Positions 54,373-62,980 of a stretch of DNA of 64,000 nucleotides are shown piece after piece. This stretch comes from Maricaulis sp. (GTDB lineage: Bacteria; Pseudomonadota; Alphaproteobacteria; Caulobacterales; Maricaulaceae). The position numbers and the translations under genes are program-made. The stretch is taken from assembly GCF_030149425.1 (NCBI RefSeq), contig NZ_JASBRQ010000008.1, forward strand, positions 1 to 64,000. Reading direction: 5' to 3'. Every line of letters starts with the position of its first letter. Position 1 is the first letter of the stretch. The notes under the pieces are model-generated. The model did not search any database. It saw only the letters and a program-made list of their open reading frames with translations, and was not told the DNA's origin.

Positions 54373-56349
54373 TTAGCCCAAAAGCACCTCGACTTCACCG
54401 ACGACAGCTTCAGCGGTGATGCCGAAATGCTTGTACAGCTCGCCGGCCGGGGCACTGGCACCGAAACCGGTCATGCCGACAAAGCCGCCATCGCGGCCGA
54501 TAATACCGTCCCAGCCATAGCGTAGCGCCGCCTCGACGGCGACGACCGGCAATCCGGCCGGCAGAACCTCATCGCGATAGGCCTGATCCTGCTCGGCGAA
54601 GAGGTCCAGGCAGGGCGCGGAGACCACGCGGGTGGCAATGCCCTTGCCCGCCAGGGTGTCCGCCGCTTCAACGGCGAGGGAAACCTCCGACCCGGTGGCG
54701 ACAATAACCGCCTTGGCGTCCGCGGCATCACGCAACACGTAGGCACCGCGGGCAGACAGGTTCTCGCTGCCGTTATCCTGGCGCAGGAAGGGCAGTTTCT
54801 GGCGCGACAGGGCCAGCACGCTCGGCCCGTCCTGCCGCTGCAGCGACAGCTCCCAGGCTTCCGCGGTTTCCAGCGCGTCAGCCGGACGGAAGACATACAT
54901 GTTCGGAATGGCGCGCAGCGAGGCCAGGGTTTCCACCGGCTGGTGCGTCGGGCCATCCTCGCCCAGACCAATGGAGTCATGGGTCAGGACATAGACGACC
55001 GGCTGCTCCATCAGCGAGGACAGACGCATCGAGCCGCGGCAATAATCAGCAAACACAAGGAAGGTCGCCACGTAAGGGCGCAGACCGCCATGCAGGGCCA
55101 TACCGTTGGCGCAGGCCGCCATGCCGTGCTCGCGGACGCCGAAATGGATGTAGGGTCCGGTATAATCGTCGGCAGAGACAACGCCGCCATGTGAGGTCTT
55201 GGTCAGGTTGGAACCGGTCAGGTCGGCCGAGCCACCAGCGAGACCCGGAATAGCGGGCAGGACCGCTTCCAGTGTCTTGCCCGACGCCGCCCGCGAGGCC
55301 AGGTCCGGCTTGTCAGCCGCGACCTGTTGGCGCCAGTCAGCCAGAGCCGCGAGGCCGGCCTCACCCAGCTCGCCGGTGAGACGATCGACCAGCTCATCCG
55401 CCTTGTCGGTGGACGCCAGGCGATCGCGCCAGGCTTCGTGCATTTCCGGTGAGCCCACGGCGCGCCAGTCATCATAGACCGACTGGGGCACGTCGAACGG
55501 CGCATGCGGCCAGCCGATCGCCTGGCGCGTACCGGCGATTTCCTCATCGCCGAGCGGGGCACCGTGCGAACCGGCCGTACCCGCCTTGTTCGGAGCGCCG
55601 TAGCCGATCGTCGTGCGGCAGGCGATCATCACCGGCTTGTCGCTGGACCGCGCCGCCTCGATGGCCTTGTCGATGGCGTCCATGTCATGTCCGTCGACCT
55701 TGGCCGTGGTCCAGCCGGCGGCTTCAAAGCGTTTGCACACATCGGTGGATTCCGACATCTGCGTCGGGCCGTCGATGGAAATCTCGTTATCGTCCCAGAG
55801 CACGCAGAGACGGTTGAGTTTGAGATGCCCGGCGAGCGAAATCGCCTCGTGGGAAATGCCCTCCTGCAGATCACCATCGGAGGCGATCACCCAGGTCCGG
55901 TGATCAACGAGATCGTCACCGAACTCGGCATTGAGCATGCGCTCGGCCAGAGCCATACCAACCGCCATGGAGATGCCCTGCCCCAGCGGCCCGGTGGTCG
56001 CCTCGACGCCCGGGGTATGCCCGTATTCCGGGTGACCGGCGGTATTGGAGCCCAATTGGCGGAAATTCTTGATCTGGTCGAGGGTGACATCCTCGAACCC
56101 CGTCAGGTGCAGCAGGCTGTAGATCAGCATCGAGCCGTGTCCGGCCGAAAGCACGAACCGGTCGCGGTCGGCCCAGTTCGGCGCCGCCGGGTCGAATTTC
56201 AGATGCCGCGACCACAACACGGTGGCGACGTCGGCCATGCCCATCGGCATGCCGGGGTGGCCGGAATTGGCCTTCTGGACCGCGTCCATGGACAAAGCGC
56301 GCAGCGCATTGGCCATATCCTTGTAACGTGTGCCGATGCCTTCGGTCAT
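54373..56349 (-). CDS. tkt: transketolase
   Basis: 658 residues from the ATG at 56349. Thiamine-diphosphate enzyme of the pentose phosphate and Calvin pathways. The PP domain has [12 protein letters not shown] near the start, L-S-A-G-H-G-S-M-L, and the ThDP motif G-D-G-D-L-Q-E-G with the metal site D-D-N-E-I-S-I-D-G. The Pyr domain has [10 protein letters not shown] and [15 protein letters not shown]. The C-terminal domain is complete. It lies 54 nt downstream of pgi on the same strand. Confidence 0.97.
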   Translation of the reverse strand: MTEGIGTRYKDMANALRALSMDAVQKANSGHPGMPMGMADVATVLWSRHLKFDPAAPNWADRDRFVLSAGHGSMLIYSLLHLTGFEDVTLDQIKNFRQLGSNTAGHPEYGHTPGVEATTGPLGQGISMAVGMALAERMLNAEFGDDLVDHRTWVIASDGDLQEGISHEAISLAGHLKLNRLCVLWDDNEISIDGPTQMSESTDVCKRFEAAGWTTAKVDGHDMDAIDKAIEAARSSDKPVMIACRTTIGYGAPNKAGTAGSHGAPLGDEEIAGTRQAIGWPHAPFDVPQSVYDDWRAVGSPEMHEAWRDRLASTDKADELVDRLTGELGEAGLAALADWRQQVAADKPDLASRAASGKTLEAVLPAIPGLAGGSADLTGSNLTKTSHGGVVSADDYTGPYIHFGVREHGMAACANGMALHGGLRPYVATFLVFADYCRGSMRLSSLMEQPVVYVLTHDSIGLGEDGPTHQPVETLASLRAIPNMYVFRPADALETAEAWELSLQRQDGPSVLALSRQKLPFLRQDNGSENLSARGAYVLRDAADAKAVIVATGSEVSLAVEAADTLAGKGIATRVVSAPCLDLFAEQDQAYRDEVLPAGLPVVAVEAALRYGWDGIIGRDGGFVGMTGFGASAPAGELYKHFGITAEAVVGEVEVLLG

Positions 56350-56403
56350 GACAGCCCCTTTTGCATGCCGGATGCGATGGGTCGCCCCATCCAAAAAGAA
56401 AAT

Positions 56404-57948
56404 CTAACGCGTCTGGAAACCGGTGCGCTTGAGCAGCGCCTGCGTCGAGGCGTCATAGCGTGAGACCTCGCCGTCCAGAATACCTTTGGTCAGTACCTTG
56501 CCCAGTTCAACACCCCATTGGTCGAACGGGTTGATGTCGTAGAGCACGCTTTCAACGAAAACCTTGTGTTCGTGCAACGCAATCAGCGCGCCGAGCGGAC
56601 CGGGCTGCATATCGTCCAGCAACAGGGTCGTGGAGCCGCGTTCGCCCGGCATGGATTTGTGCGCGGCCAGCTCCGGTTCGGAGGACGGATCAACCTGGCG
56701 GCCGGCCAGCAGGGCTGCGCCCTGGGCCGCCATATTGGCCGCCAGCGCACGCTCGCGCGGATCATCGCTGCCGAAATGCCGGCGAATGCCGATGAAATCG
56801 ACCGGTACCGTATCGGGCCCCTGGTGCAGCCACTGGAAGAAAGAGTGCTGGATTTCGGTGCCTGCACCACCCCAGACCAGAGCGCCACCAGGCGTACCGC
56901 TGGGCGCGCCGGCCTCATTGACCGATTTACCCAGGCTTTCCATTTCCAGCTGCTGGAAATAGTCCGCCAGCTTGCCCAGACGCGCGGAGTAGGCGGCAAC
57001 GCAACGGCTGGGATAGCCGAGCATGGTGCGGTTCCAGTAATCCACCAGCCCCTTCAAAACGGGAAGATTCTGGCCCAGCGGGGCAGCGGCAAAATGCTCG
57101 TCCATGGCCCGCGCGCCGGCACGGAAATCGGCAAAGGCCTGCGGCCCCAACCCGATCTCCAGGCTCAAGCCCACCGCACTCCACACCGAATAGCGGCCGC
57201 CGACCCAGTCCGGGAAATCAAACACGAGATCCTTGTCGATGCCAAAGGCAGTGGCCTTGTCCGGCGCGGCCGAGGCCGCAATGAAATGTGCACCCGTGGC
57301 CTCGCTGCCGATCTCGCCGGCCAGCCAGTCGCGCGCGGCTTCCGCCGACATCAGGGTTTCCTGGGTGGAGAAGGATTTCGACGCCACCACGAAGAGAACC
57401 CGCCGTGGATCCGCACCGCTCAGCGCCAGCTCCAGATCGGTCGGGTCGAGACTGGCGACAAAGCGCATCTCCGGCCCGGAACCGGCGTGCAGAGCCAGAG
57501 CGTCAGCGACCAGGCGTGGCCCGAGGTCTGACCCGCCGATACCGATATTGACGATGCGCTCAATCGGTTCGCCGGAGGGACGGTAATCGCCCGACCGCAC
57601 CCGCTCGGCAAAGGACCGGGTTTGCGCCTGAGTGCGTGCGACCAGCTCGGCCTGATCGCTACCGGCGATATTGGCGCCTTCACGATAAGCCATATGCAAG
57701 GCCGGCCGGCCTTCGGTCGGATTGACAATACCGCCGCTCAACAAGGCGTCCCGGCGCTCACCGAGCCCCTGCGCCTCCGCAGCCTGCACCAGCGCGGCGA
57801 GCGCCGGCGCATCCAGACGCTGCTTGGTCAGATCCAGCTCGAGCCCGGCCTTCTCGAAGACGAGGGCGTCATGACGGCCAGGCTCATCGACGAGCTCGGC
57901 CAGACGGGAGGCGCGCAGCCGGTCAGCGTGGGATTTCAGTTCGGTCAT
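56404..57948 (-). CDS. pgi: glucose-6-phosphate isomerase
   Basis: 514 residues from the ATG at 57948; GTG 57960 is an alternative four codons up. Interconverts glucose-6-P and fructose-6-P. Signatures: I-G-I-G-G-S-D-L-G-P-R, the S-K-S-F-S-T-Q-E-T segment, D-W-V-G-G-R-Y-S-V-W-S, and the late H-Q-G-P-D-T-V-P and N-P-F-D-Q-W-G-V-E-L-G-K. The start lies inside the end of the AGE-family gene (26 nt overlap), so the two isomerases are translationally linked. Confidence 0.96.
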   Translation of the reverse strand: MTELKSHADRLRASRLAELVDEPGRHDALVFEKAGLELDLTKQRLDAPALAALVQAAEAQGLGERRDALLSGGIVNPTEGRPALHMAYREGANIAGSDQAELVARTQAQTRSFAERVRSGDYRPSGEPIERIVNIGIGGSDLGPRLVADALALHAGSGPEMRFVASLDPTDLELALSGADPRRVLFVVASKSFSTQETLMSAEAARDWLAGEIGSEATGAHFIAASAAPDKATAFGIDKDLVFDFPDWVGGRYSVWSAVGLSLEIGLGPQAFADFRAGARAMDEHFAAAPLGQNLPVLKGLVDYWNRTMLGYPSRCVAAYSARLGKLADYFQQLEMESLGKSVNEAGAPSGTPGGALVWGGAGTEIQHSFFQWLHQGPDTVPVDFIGIRRHFGSDDPRERALAANMAAQGAALLAGRQVDPSSEPELAAHKSMPGERGSTTLLLDDMQPGPLGALIALHEHKVFVESVLYDINPFDQWGVELGKVLTKGILDGEVSRYDASTQALLKRTGFQTR

Positions 57949-59116
57949 CGCGTTGGGCACTTTGCATTGAAAGGGTGGTCGGGTCTTCAGGACGGGCGAT
58001 TTGCTCGGCTTCGATTATCGCTCCGAGCACATGATATAGGGTCGATGCGGGAATTTTGCCGGAGAGCGGGGCGCCGTCTCCATCCACCTGGTCAATCCAG
58101 CCGCCTGGTATTGCGGCATCGAGATGATGCTCGAACAGGCGGGCACAGGCGATATCGAGCTCCTCGCGGGCTCCCGGACGGGCCAGCCGCACTTGCACCG
58201 CTGCCGCGCGAATGCGCTCGGTCTGCATCCAGCTGCGCGAACTGGTGTCGGTATGAACCCAGCTGGAATTCATCGCGGCACACATCAGCCCTGTGCGTGC
58301 GACCACGCCGTGCTGCCGGGCGGTTTCAAACAGGCTGTCGCCGATCGTGGAATGATCGTCATCGCAAAGCCGGTCATACTCGGCCAGCAGCCAGACCCAT
58401 TCAGACAGGTGGCCGGGCTCGACCGTATCGCCCTGATCGCCCGGATAGGCCGACCAGTCGGAGTCGAAAAACTCGCGCAGAACGCCGGCCTTGCGGTCGA
58501 TAAACACATCTTGCGCCAACGCCATGAGCGCATCCAGCCGCTGCCGTGTTTCATCCGCCGGATCGGCCTCATACAAGGCCAGGAGGGCCTCAAACAGGTG
58601 CATGTGCGGGTTTTGCCGGCGCGGCAGGGCCGGACCGCCAATCGCCTCGATAAAGCCGGGCCCGTCCGCTTTCATCCGGGCGTCGAGAAAGGCGAGAAGC
58701 TGCTGCGCGTCGGCCAGGTAGCGCCGATCGCCGCTGGCCCGGTAAAGACTGGCCTGGGCCAGGAGAATAAAGGCGTGGTCGTAAAGGTCGCGGCGCTCAT
58801 CGATCACCTCGCCACGCGGATCCAGGGCGTGCGCCCATCCCGGCATACCGCCTTGCTCGAAGGCGCGGCGGCGCAACAGCTCATAGCCGTCGCGCGCCAG
58901 ATCGAGATTTGCCGGAAAACCAGATAGCGCACAGCGCGCCTGGACATAGATCTGGCGCGCCTGGACGCGGACACGCCGCCGCCCCTCGGCGATCCCGCGT
59001 CCGTCCAGATCAAGACATTCGAAAAAACCGCCGTGAACCGTGTCCCAGCCGGTATCCAGCCAGAAGGGCAGGCAGGTCTTAAGGCCCCACTCGGTTAGCC
59101 GCGACGGCCCGTCCAT
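57923..59116 (-). CDS. AGE-family sugar epimerase/isomerase
   Basis: 397 residues from the ATG at 59116 (GTG 59122 alternative). (alpha/alpha)6-barrel of the N-acylglucosamine 2-epimerase superfamily. G-G-F-F-E-C-L-D near residue 30, R-V-R-V-Q-A-R-Q-I-Y, D-L-Y-D-H-A-F-I-L-L, N-P-H-M-H-L-F-E-A and P-G-H-L-S-E-W-V-W-L-L carry the conserved barrel residues, including the catalytic His pair. Overlap with pgi and a mannose-1-phosphate guanylyltransferase 1 kb away favour a mannose/fructose isomerase role over GlcNAc epimerisation (inference). Confidence 0.85.
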   Translation of the reverse strand: MDGPSRLTEWGLKTCLPFWLDTGWDTVHGGFFECLDLDGRGIAEGRRRVRVQARQIYVQARCALSGFPANLDLARDGYELLRRRAFEQGGMPGWAHALDPRGEVIDERRDLYDHAFILLAQASLYRASGDRRYLADAQQLLAFLDARMKADGPGFIEAIGGPALPRRQNPHMHLFEALLALYEADPADETRQRLDALMALAQDVFIDRKAGVLREFFDSDWSAYPGDQGDTVEPGHLSEWVWLLAEYDRLCDDDHSTIGDSLFETARQHGVVARTGLMCAAMNSSWVHTDTSSRSWMQTERIRAAAVQVRLARPGAREELDIACARLFEHHLDAAIPGGWIDQVDGDGAPLSGKIPASTLYHVLGAIIEAEQIARPEDPTTLSMQSAQRDDRTEIPR

Positions 59117-59134
59117 GCCCACCCCCGGTTTAGC

Positions 59135-59150
59135 GCTAACTCTAGTTAGC
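59135..59150. repeat. 16-bp palindrome at the yebC stop
   Basis: GCTAACT-CT-AGTTAGC, spanning the TAA stop of yebC (59146-59148) in the 29-nt gap before the AGE-family start. It could be a small operator or chance; there is no T-tract. Confidence 0.35.
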
Positions 59151-59907
59151 CCAGATTCGCCATATCCTCATCAGAAATGTCGAAGTTGGCATAGACATTC
59201 TGGACGTCGTCGCAGTCTTCCAGCGCTTCCATCATCTTCATCAGGGTCGGGACCTTGTCTCCCGGCACATCGATGAGGTTCTGCGGTTTCCAGATGATCT
59301 TGGCCGAGGCCGGATCTTCGAACTGGGCCGAAAGGCTGGAGACCACATCCATGAGATCCTCGCGCGCCGTGAAGATGACGTGCTGGCCCTCGTTTTCATC
59401 ATCGCCCTCTTCCGACGACACATCCTCGGCGCCGGCCTCGATGGCGGCTTCCATCATCGTGTCGTCATCGGCCTTGGACAGCGGATAGCGGATCTCGCCG
59501 ACATTATCGAACATGAAAGCGACCGAACCGGTTTCGCCCATATTGCCACCGTTTTTGGCGAAGGCGGTGCGCACTTCGGCAGCAGCGCGATTGCGGTTAT
59601 CGGTGGACACCTCGACGATCACGCCGATGCCGGCCGGGCCGAAGCCCTCATAGCGGATATCCTCGTAGGCATCGCCATCGCCGCCGGAGGCCTTGTCGAT
59701 GGCGCGTTGGATATTGTCCTTCGGCATGGACTGGCCCTTGGCGTTGGCAATAGCCAGGCGCAGGCGCGGATTAGCGTCGGGATCCGGGCCGCCCAGTTTC
59801 GCGGCAATCGCGATTTCCTTGGACAGGCGGGAGAAAAGTTTGGAGCGGACGGCATCCTGGCGGCCTTTACGGTGCTGGATATTCGCCCATTTGGAGTGTC
59901 CGGCCAT
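59146..59907 (-). CDS. yebC: YebC/PmpR family protein
   Basis: 253 residues. [14 protein letters not shown] (1-14), [25 protein letters not shown] and G[12 protein letters not shown] are family hallmarks. YebC proteins have been described both as transcription regulators and, more recently, as ribosome-associated factors for proline-rich stretches. The latter is of note because TolA and other proteins here have Pro-rich linkers. In relatives yebC adjoins ruvC; here three sugar-metabolism genes and the repeat/JmjC islet intervene. Confidence 0.95.
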   Translation of the reverse strand: MAGHSKWANIQHRKGRQDAVRSKLFSRLSKEIAIAAKLGGPDPDANPRLRLAIANAKGQSMPKDNIQRAIDKASGGDGDAYEDIRYEGFGPAGIGVIVEVSTDNRNRAAAEVRTAFAKNGGNMGETGSVAFMFDNVGEIRYPLSKADDDTMMEAAIEAGAEDVSSEEGDDENEGQHVIFTAREDLMDVVSSLSAQFEDPASAKIIWKPQNLIDVPGDKVPTLMKMMEALEDCDDVQNVYANFDISDEDMANLG

Positions 59908-60000
59908 AGCGGTCTTCCTTTGTCGTCACGTCTTTGACGCTGTGATTACTCATTTTGCCGGCACTCTGCCAGTGGCTAAGCCACATCGCCAGCGCCTGTC

Positions 60001-61086
60001 CTAAAGCAAATCGAGGCGCCCTTCATTGCGCAAGCGCTCGACCAGCTTCTTGACGGCTTGATCATCGGATTTGCGTGCCACGAGAACTGCATCCTCAGTG
60101 GCGACGACGATCAGGTCCTCGGCGCCGATGACGCCAACCCGCAACGCGGTCGAATAAACGATCGACCCGCTGACGTCCTCAAGATGCACATCACCCCGCA
60201 CGGCATTACCGGCGTCATCCTTGTCCGATATCTCCCAGAGCGCGCTCCAGGACCCGACATCGGACCAGCCGAAGTCCGCCGGCACCACCGCCGCACGCCC
60301 GGTATGCTCCATCACGGCATAGTCGAAACTATCGCCATCAATGGCTTCAAATGCTCTTTGGTCGAGACGGATAACATCCTGTTCCACAACAGCATCGACC
60401 ACGGCCTGACGGCTGAGGCGCAAAAGCTCGGGGCAATGCGCCATCATCTCGTCCGCGACCGCGCCGGCACCGAACAGGAAAATCCCCGCATTCCAGTAAT
60501 AGCGCCCGTCAGCCACGTATTCGAGCGCGATATCGCGCTTCGGCTTCTCCTTGAAGGCGTCGACGAGATAGCCATCACCCACCGCATCGCCGCGGCGGAT
60601 ATAGCCAAAACCGGTCGCCGGCCCGGTCGGCTTGATGCCGAAGGTGACGATACGGCCGCTCTGGGCCAGATGAGCGCCGCGAATGGCGGTGGCGCGGAAG
60701 GCCTCTTCATCATCAATATGATGATCCGCCGGCATCAACAGCACCATGGCATCCTCGCCATAACGGGCGCGCGCGGCTTCGGCGGCGACGGCGGCGACGG
60801 GCGCAGTATTGCGGCCACAGGGTTCGACGATCCAGCTGACGCCCTGCCGGCCCATCTCCTTGATCTGGGCCTGAGCCGGCGCGAGCTGGCGTTCATTGAG
60901 AATCACCATCGGGTCGGCGAAGACGAAGGCGCCGCCATCAGCGTTGACCCGGGCAATCGTGTGCTGGATCAGCGTCAGATCGGAGGTCAGCGCGTGCAAC
61001 TGCTTCGGGCTGGACTGGCGCGACAGCGGCCACAGACGGGTGCCCGAGCCCCCGGACATGATTACCGGTACAATAATGCGAGTCAT
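60001..61086 (-). CDS. manC: mannose-1-phosphate guanylyltransferase
   Basis: 361 residues from the ATG at 61086. Makes GDP-mannose from GTP and mannose-1-P for polysaccharide precursors. The nucleotidyltransferase motif G-G-S-G-T-R-L-W-P-L-S-R is at 11-22, P-K-Q-L at 27-30, and later F-G-I-K-P-T-G-P-A-T-G-F-G-Y-I and F-K-E-K-P. The C-terminal phosphomannose isomerase domain of two-domain ManC proteins is absent, so this is the single-domain type; the AGE-family enzyme nearby could supply the isomerase step. Confidence 0.93.
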   Translation of the reverse strand: MTRIIVPVIMSGGSGTRLWPLSRQSSPKQLHALTSDLTLIQHTIARVNADGGAFVFADPMVILNERQLAPAQAQIKEMGRQGVSWIVEPCGRNTAPVAAVAAEAARARYGEDAMVLLMPADHHIDDEEAFRATAIRGAHLAQSGRIVTFGIKPTGPATGFGYIRRGDAVGDGYLVDAFKEKPKRDIALEYVADGRYYWNAGIFLFGAGAVADEMMAHCPELLRLSRQAVVDAVVEQDVIRLDQRAFEAIDGDSFDYAVMEHTGRAAVVPADFGWSDVGSWSALWEISDKDDAGNAVRGDVHLEDVSGSIVYSTALRVGVIGAEDLIVVATEDAVLVARKSDDQAVKKLVERLRNEGRLDLL

Positions 61087-61185
61087 ACAGTCCCCGACGG
61101 CGTGGTTTGCGTTGCCATTACGAAGCGGTAAAGCATACCGCAAAGCGATGGTAAACTGCCGTAGAACCGCGATAGAAACACGACC

Positions 61186-62316
61186 ATGAACGAGCTTGTC
61201 CTGGGCTGGCGTACCCTGCTGCTACTGCTGGTTTCCGTCCACCTGCTGATTGCGGCGGGTTTCCTGCTGCGCCGCCGCCATGAACGCCGGGCCAATACCT
61301 ATCTGGTTTTGCTGCTCGTCGTCGCCGTCGGCCATTTCACACCGCAGATGATCGGCTTTGCCGGTTTCTACGACCGCTGGCCCGGAATTTCCTACACACC
61401 GTTCGCGCTCGACTGGTTCTTGGGACCACTGGTCTGGGCCTATGCCTGGGCATTGACCCGCGAAGACGCACCGCCGCCAGGCCGCTGGCTCTGGCTGCCC
61501 GGTTTTGTGGAACTGGGTTATGGCCTGGTCATGATGGTGCAAAGCGCTGCCACCAAGGACTGGTGGAGCGATCATGTGCATCGCCCCTACATCGCCAATA
61601 TCGAGGATACGGGCGGCCTGATTGTACTGATCATCGCGCTGATTGTGTCCTGGCAGCACTATCAGCGCTATCGCGGCTGGCTCAAACACCATTCTTCCGC
61701 CGCATCGGAATTCGATCCCCGCTGGCTTGGTGTCTTCCTGGTCGCGATGGGCCTGCTGATCAGCGCCATCTTCATCAATGAAGCCGCCCATCTCATCTTC
61801 GGTCCGCTGAGCTACATCCAGCAATACCCGGTCTATATCGCGGCCGGCGCCGTATTCTATATCCTTGCGCTCGGTGCACTGCTGCAGCAGCGCGAAGCCT
61901 TTCCGAAAATGCCCCTGGAAACGGCGGACAATCCGCAAGAGAGCAGCGAACCACAAGGGCGGGACTGGGCAACGGAAGCGGCCAGCCTGCGCCAGCGCAT
62001 TGTCACCGAGAACTGGCATCTGGAGCCGCGCCTGTCCGCACCTGATCTGGCCCGGCGGCTGGCAACCAACGAGACGTATCTGTCACGCACGGTCAATCTC
62101 GGCGCCGGGCAGAACTTCAATCGCTTTATCAACACGATCCGCGTTGAGGCCGTCAAAGCCGAGCTCGCAGGCGGGGCCGAAGACGTGTTGCACGCCGCGC
62201 TGGCCTGCGGTTTCAACTCCAAGGCCACATTCAATCGCGTCTTCCGCGACGTCACCGGCATGACCCCGGCCGCCTACAGGGCGCAGCACATGTCTGCTTC
62301 TGTAGCGGGGGAATAG
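61186..62316 (+). CDS. membrane-bound AraC-family regulator
   Basis: 376 residues. About seven hydrophobic helices occupy residues 5-240 (T-L-L-L-L-L-V-S-V-H-L-L, T-Y-L-V-L-L-L-V-V-A-V, L-G-V-F-L-V-A-M-G-L-L). A C-terminal AraC DNA-binding domain (about 265-370) has two helix-turn-helices: L-S-A-P-D-L-A-R-R-L-A-T-N-E-T-Y-L-S-R and V-L-H-A-A-L-A-C-G-F-N-S-K-A-T-F-N-R-V-F. This one-component 7TM-HTH layout senses signals at the membrane. It is divergent from manC and 110 nt upstream of the secreted unknown and S41 genes, which are candidate targets. Confidence 0.9.
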   Translation: MNELVLGWRTLLLLLVSVHLLIAAGFLLRRRHERRANTYLVLLLVVAVGHFTPQMIGFAGFYDRWPGISYTPFALDWFLGPLVWAYAWALTREDAPPPGRWLWLPGFVELGYGLVMMVQSAATKDWWSDHVHRPYIANIEDTGGLIVLIIALIVSWQHYQRYRGWLKHHSSAASEFDPRWLGVFLVAMGLLISAIFINEAAHLIFGPLSYIQQYPVYIAAGAVFYILALGALLQQREAFPKMPLETADNPQESSEPQGRDWATEAASLRQRIVTENWHLEPRLSAPDLARRLATNETYLSRTVNLGAGQNFNRFINTIRVEAVKAELAGGAEDVLHAALACGFNSKATFNRVFRDVTGMTPAAYRAQHMSASVAGE

Positions 62317-62426
62317 GTCTCAAATTCGATAAATCAGAGACTTGAAGCGAGTTTGGGACGCCGTCCGAAGCGGAAAAACCATGTTGGCAGCAGGGAGGCC
62401 CTTCTGCACACATGGAGATCGCAGAC

Positions 62427-62978
62427 ATGCTCAAACATCTTCTCGTCCCCGGCCTGGCCGCAGCGCTGGGCATCAGCGCGCCGGTCCTGGCACAATCTGT
62501 GGACGGCGACGCCTTTGCGGAGGCCCTGACCACCCTCAATGGCGATTGGAGCGGCACGCTGGAATACCGCGACTACCGGAGCAATGAACGTGTGTTCCTG
62601 CCCCACGCCCGTACTGTCAGCACCGGACCCGCGGGGGAATATATCCTGACCGAGAACGCCTTTACCGACCCGGGCTATACCGTGCATGCGGCCGAGCTGA
62701 CGAGTTGGGACGGCGAGCGCATGCGCAGTGTCTACAGCCGTGGCGGCTCGTTCGAGGTGTCCGAGAGCCAGCTGGTCAAGTTCGAACAGACAGAAAATGG
62801 CTGGCGCGCCGAGCTTCGCTCGCACGGCAGCGATAACGGTCAGCCGGCGGAAATCCGCTATCTCTGGTCACTCAATGGCGATAGCCTGCGCGCAGAACGC
62901 CAGGCGCGCACGGATACGCGGGAGGATTTCGTTTTCCGCAATCGTATCGAAGTCGAACGCCAGGCGCGGGGGGAATAA
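62427..62978 (+). CDS. secreted protein of unknown function
   Basis: 183 residues from the ATG at 62427 (GGAG about 10 nt upstream). Signal peptide to about residue 23 (G-I-S-A-P-V-L-A-Q-S). The mature part is a lipocalin-like or beta-sandwich pattern: L-N-G-D-W-S-G-T-L-E-Y-R-D-Y, then alternating strands and a charged C-terminus (R-Q-A-R-T-D-T-R-E-D-F-V-F-R). The N-G-x-W-x-G-x-L-x-Y start is common in small bacterial lipocalin-like proteins, but no family is firmly recognised. It is separated from the S41 peptidase gene by 2 nt, so they are surely coupled. Confidence 0.75.
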   Translation: MLKHLLVPGLAAALGISAPVLAQSVDGDAFAEALTTLNGDWSGTLEYRDYRSNERVFLPHARTVSTGPAGEYILTENAFTDPGYTVHAAELTSWDGERMRSVYSRGGSFEVSESQLVKFEQTENGWRAELRSHGSDNGQPAEIRYLWSLNGDSLRAERQARTDTREDFVFRNRIEVERQARGE

Positions 62979-62980
62979 TC

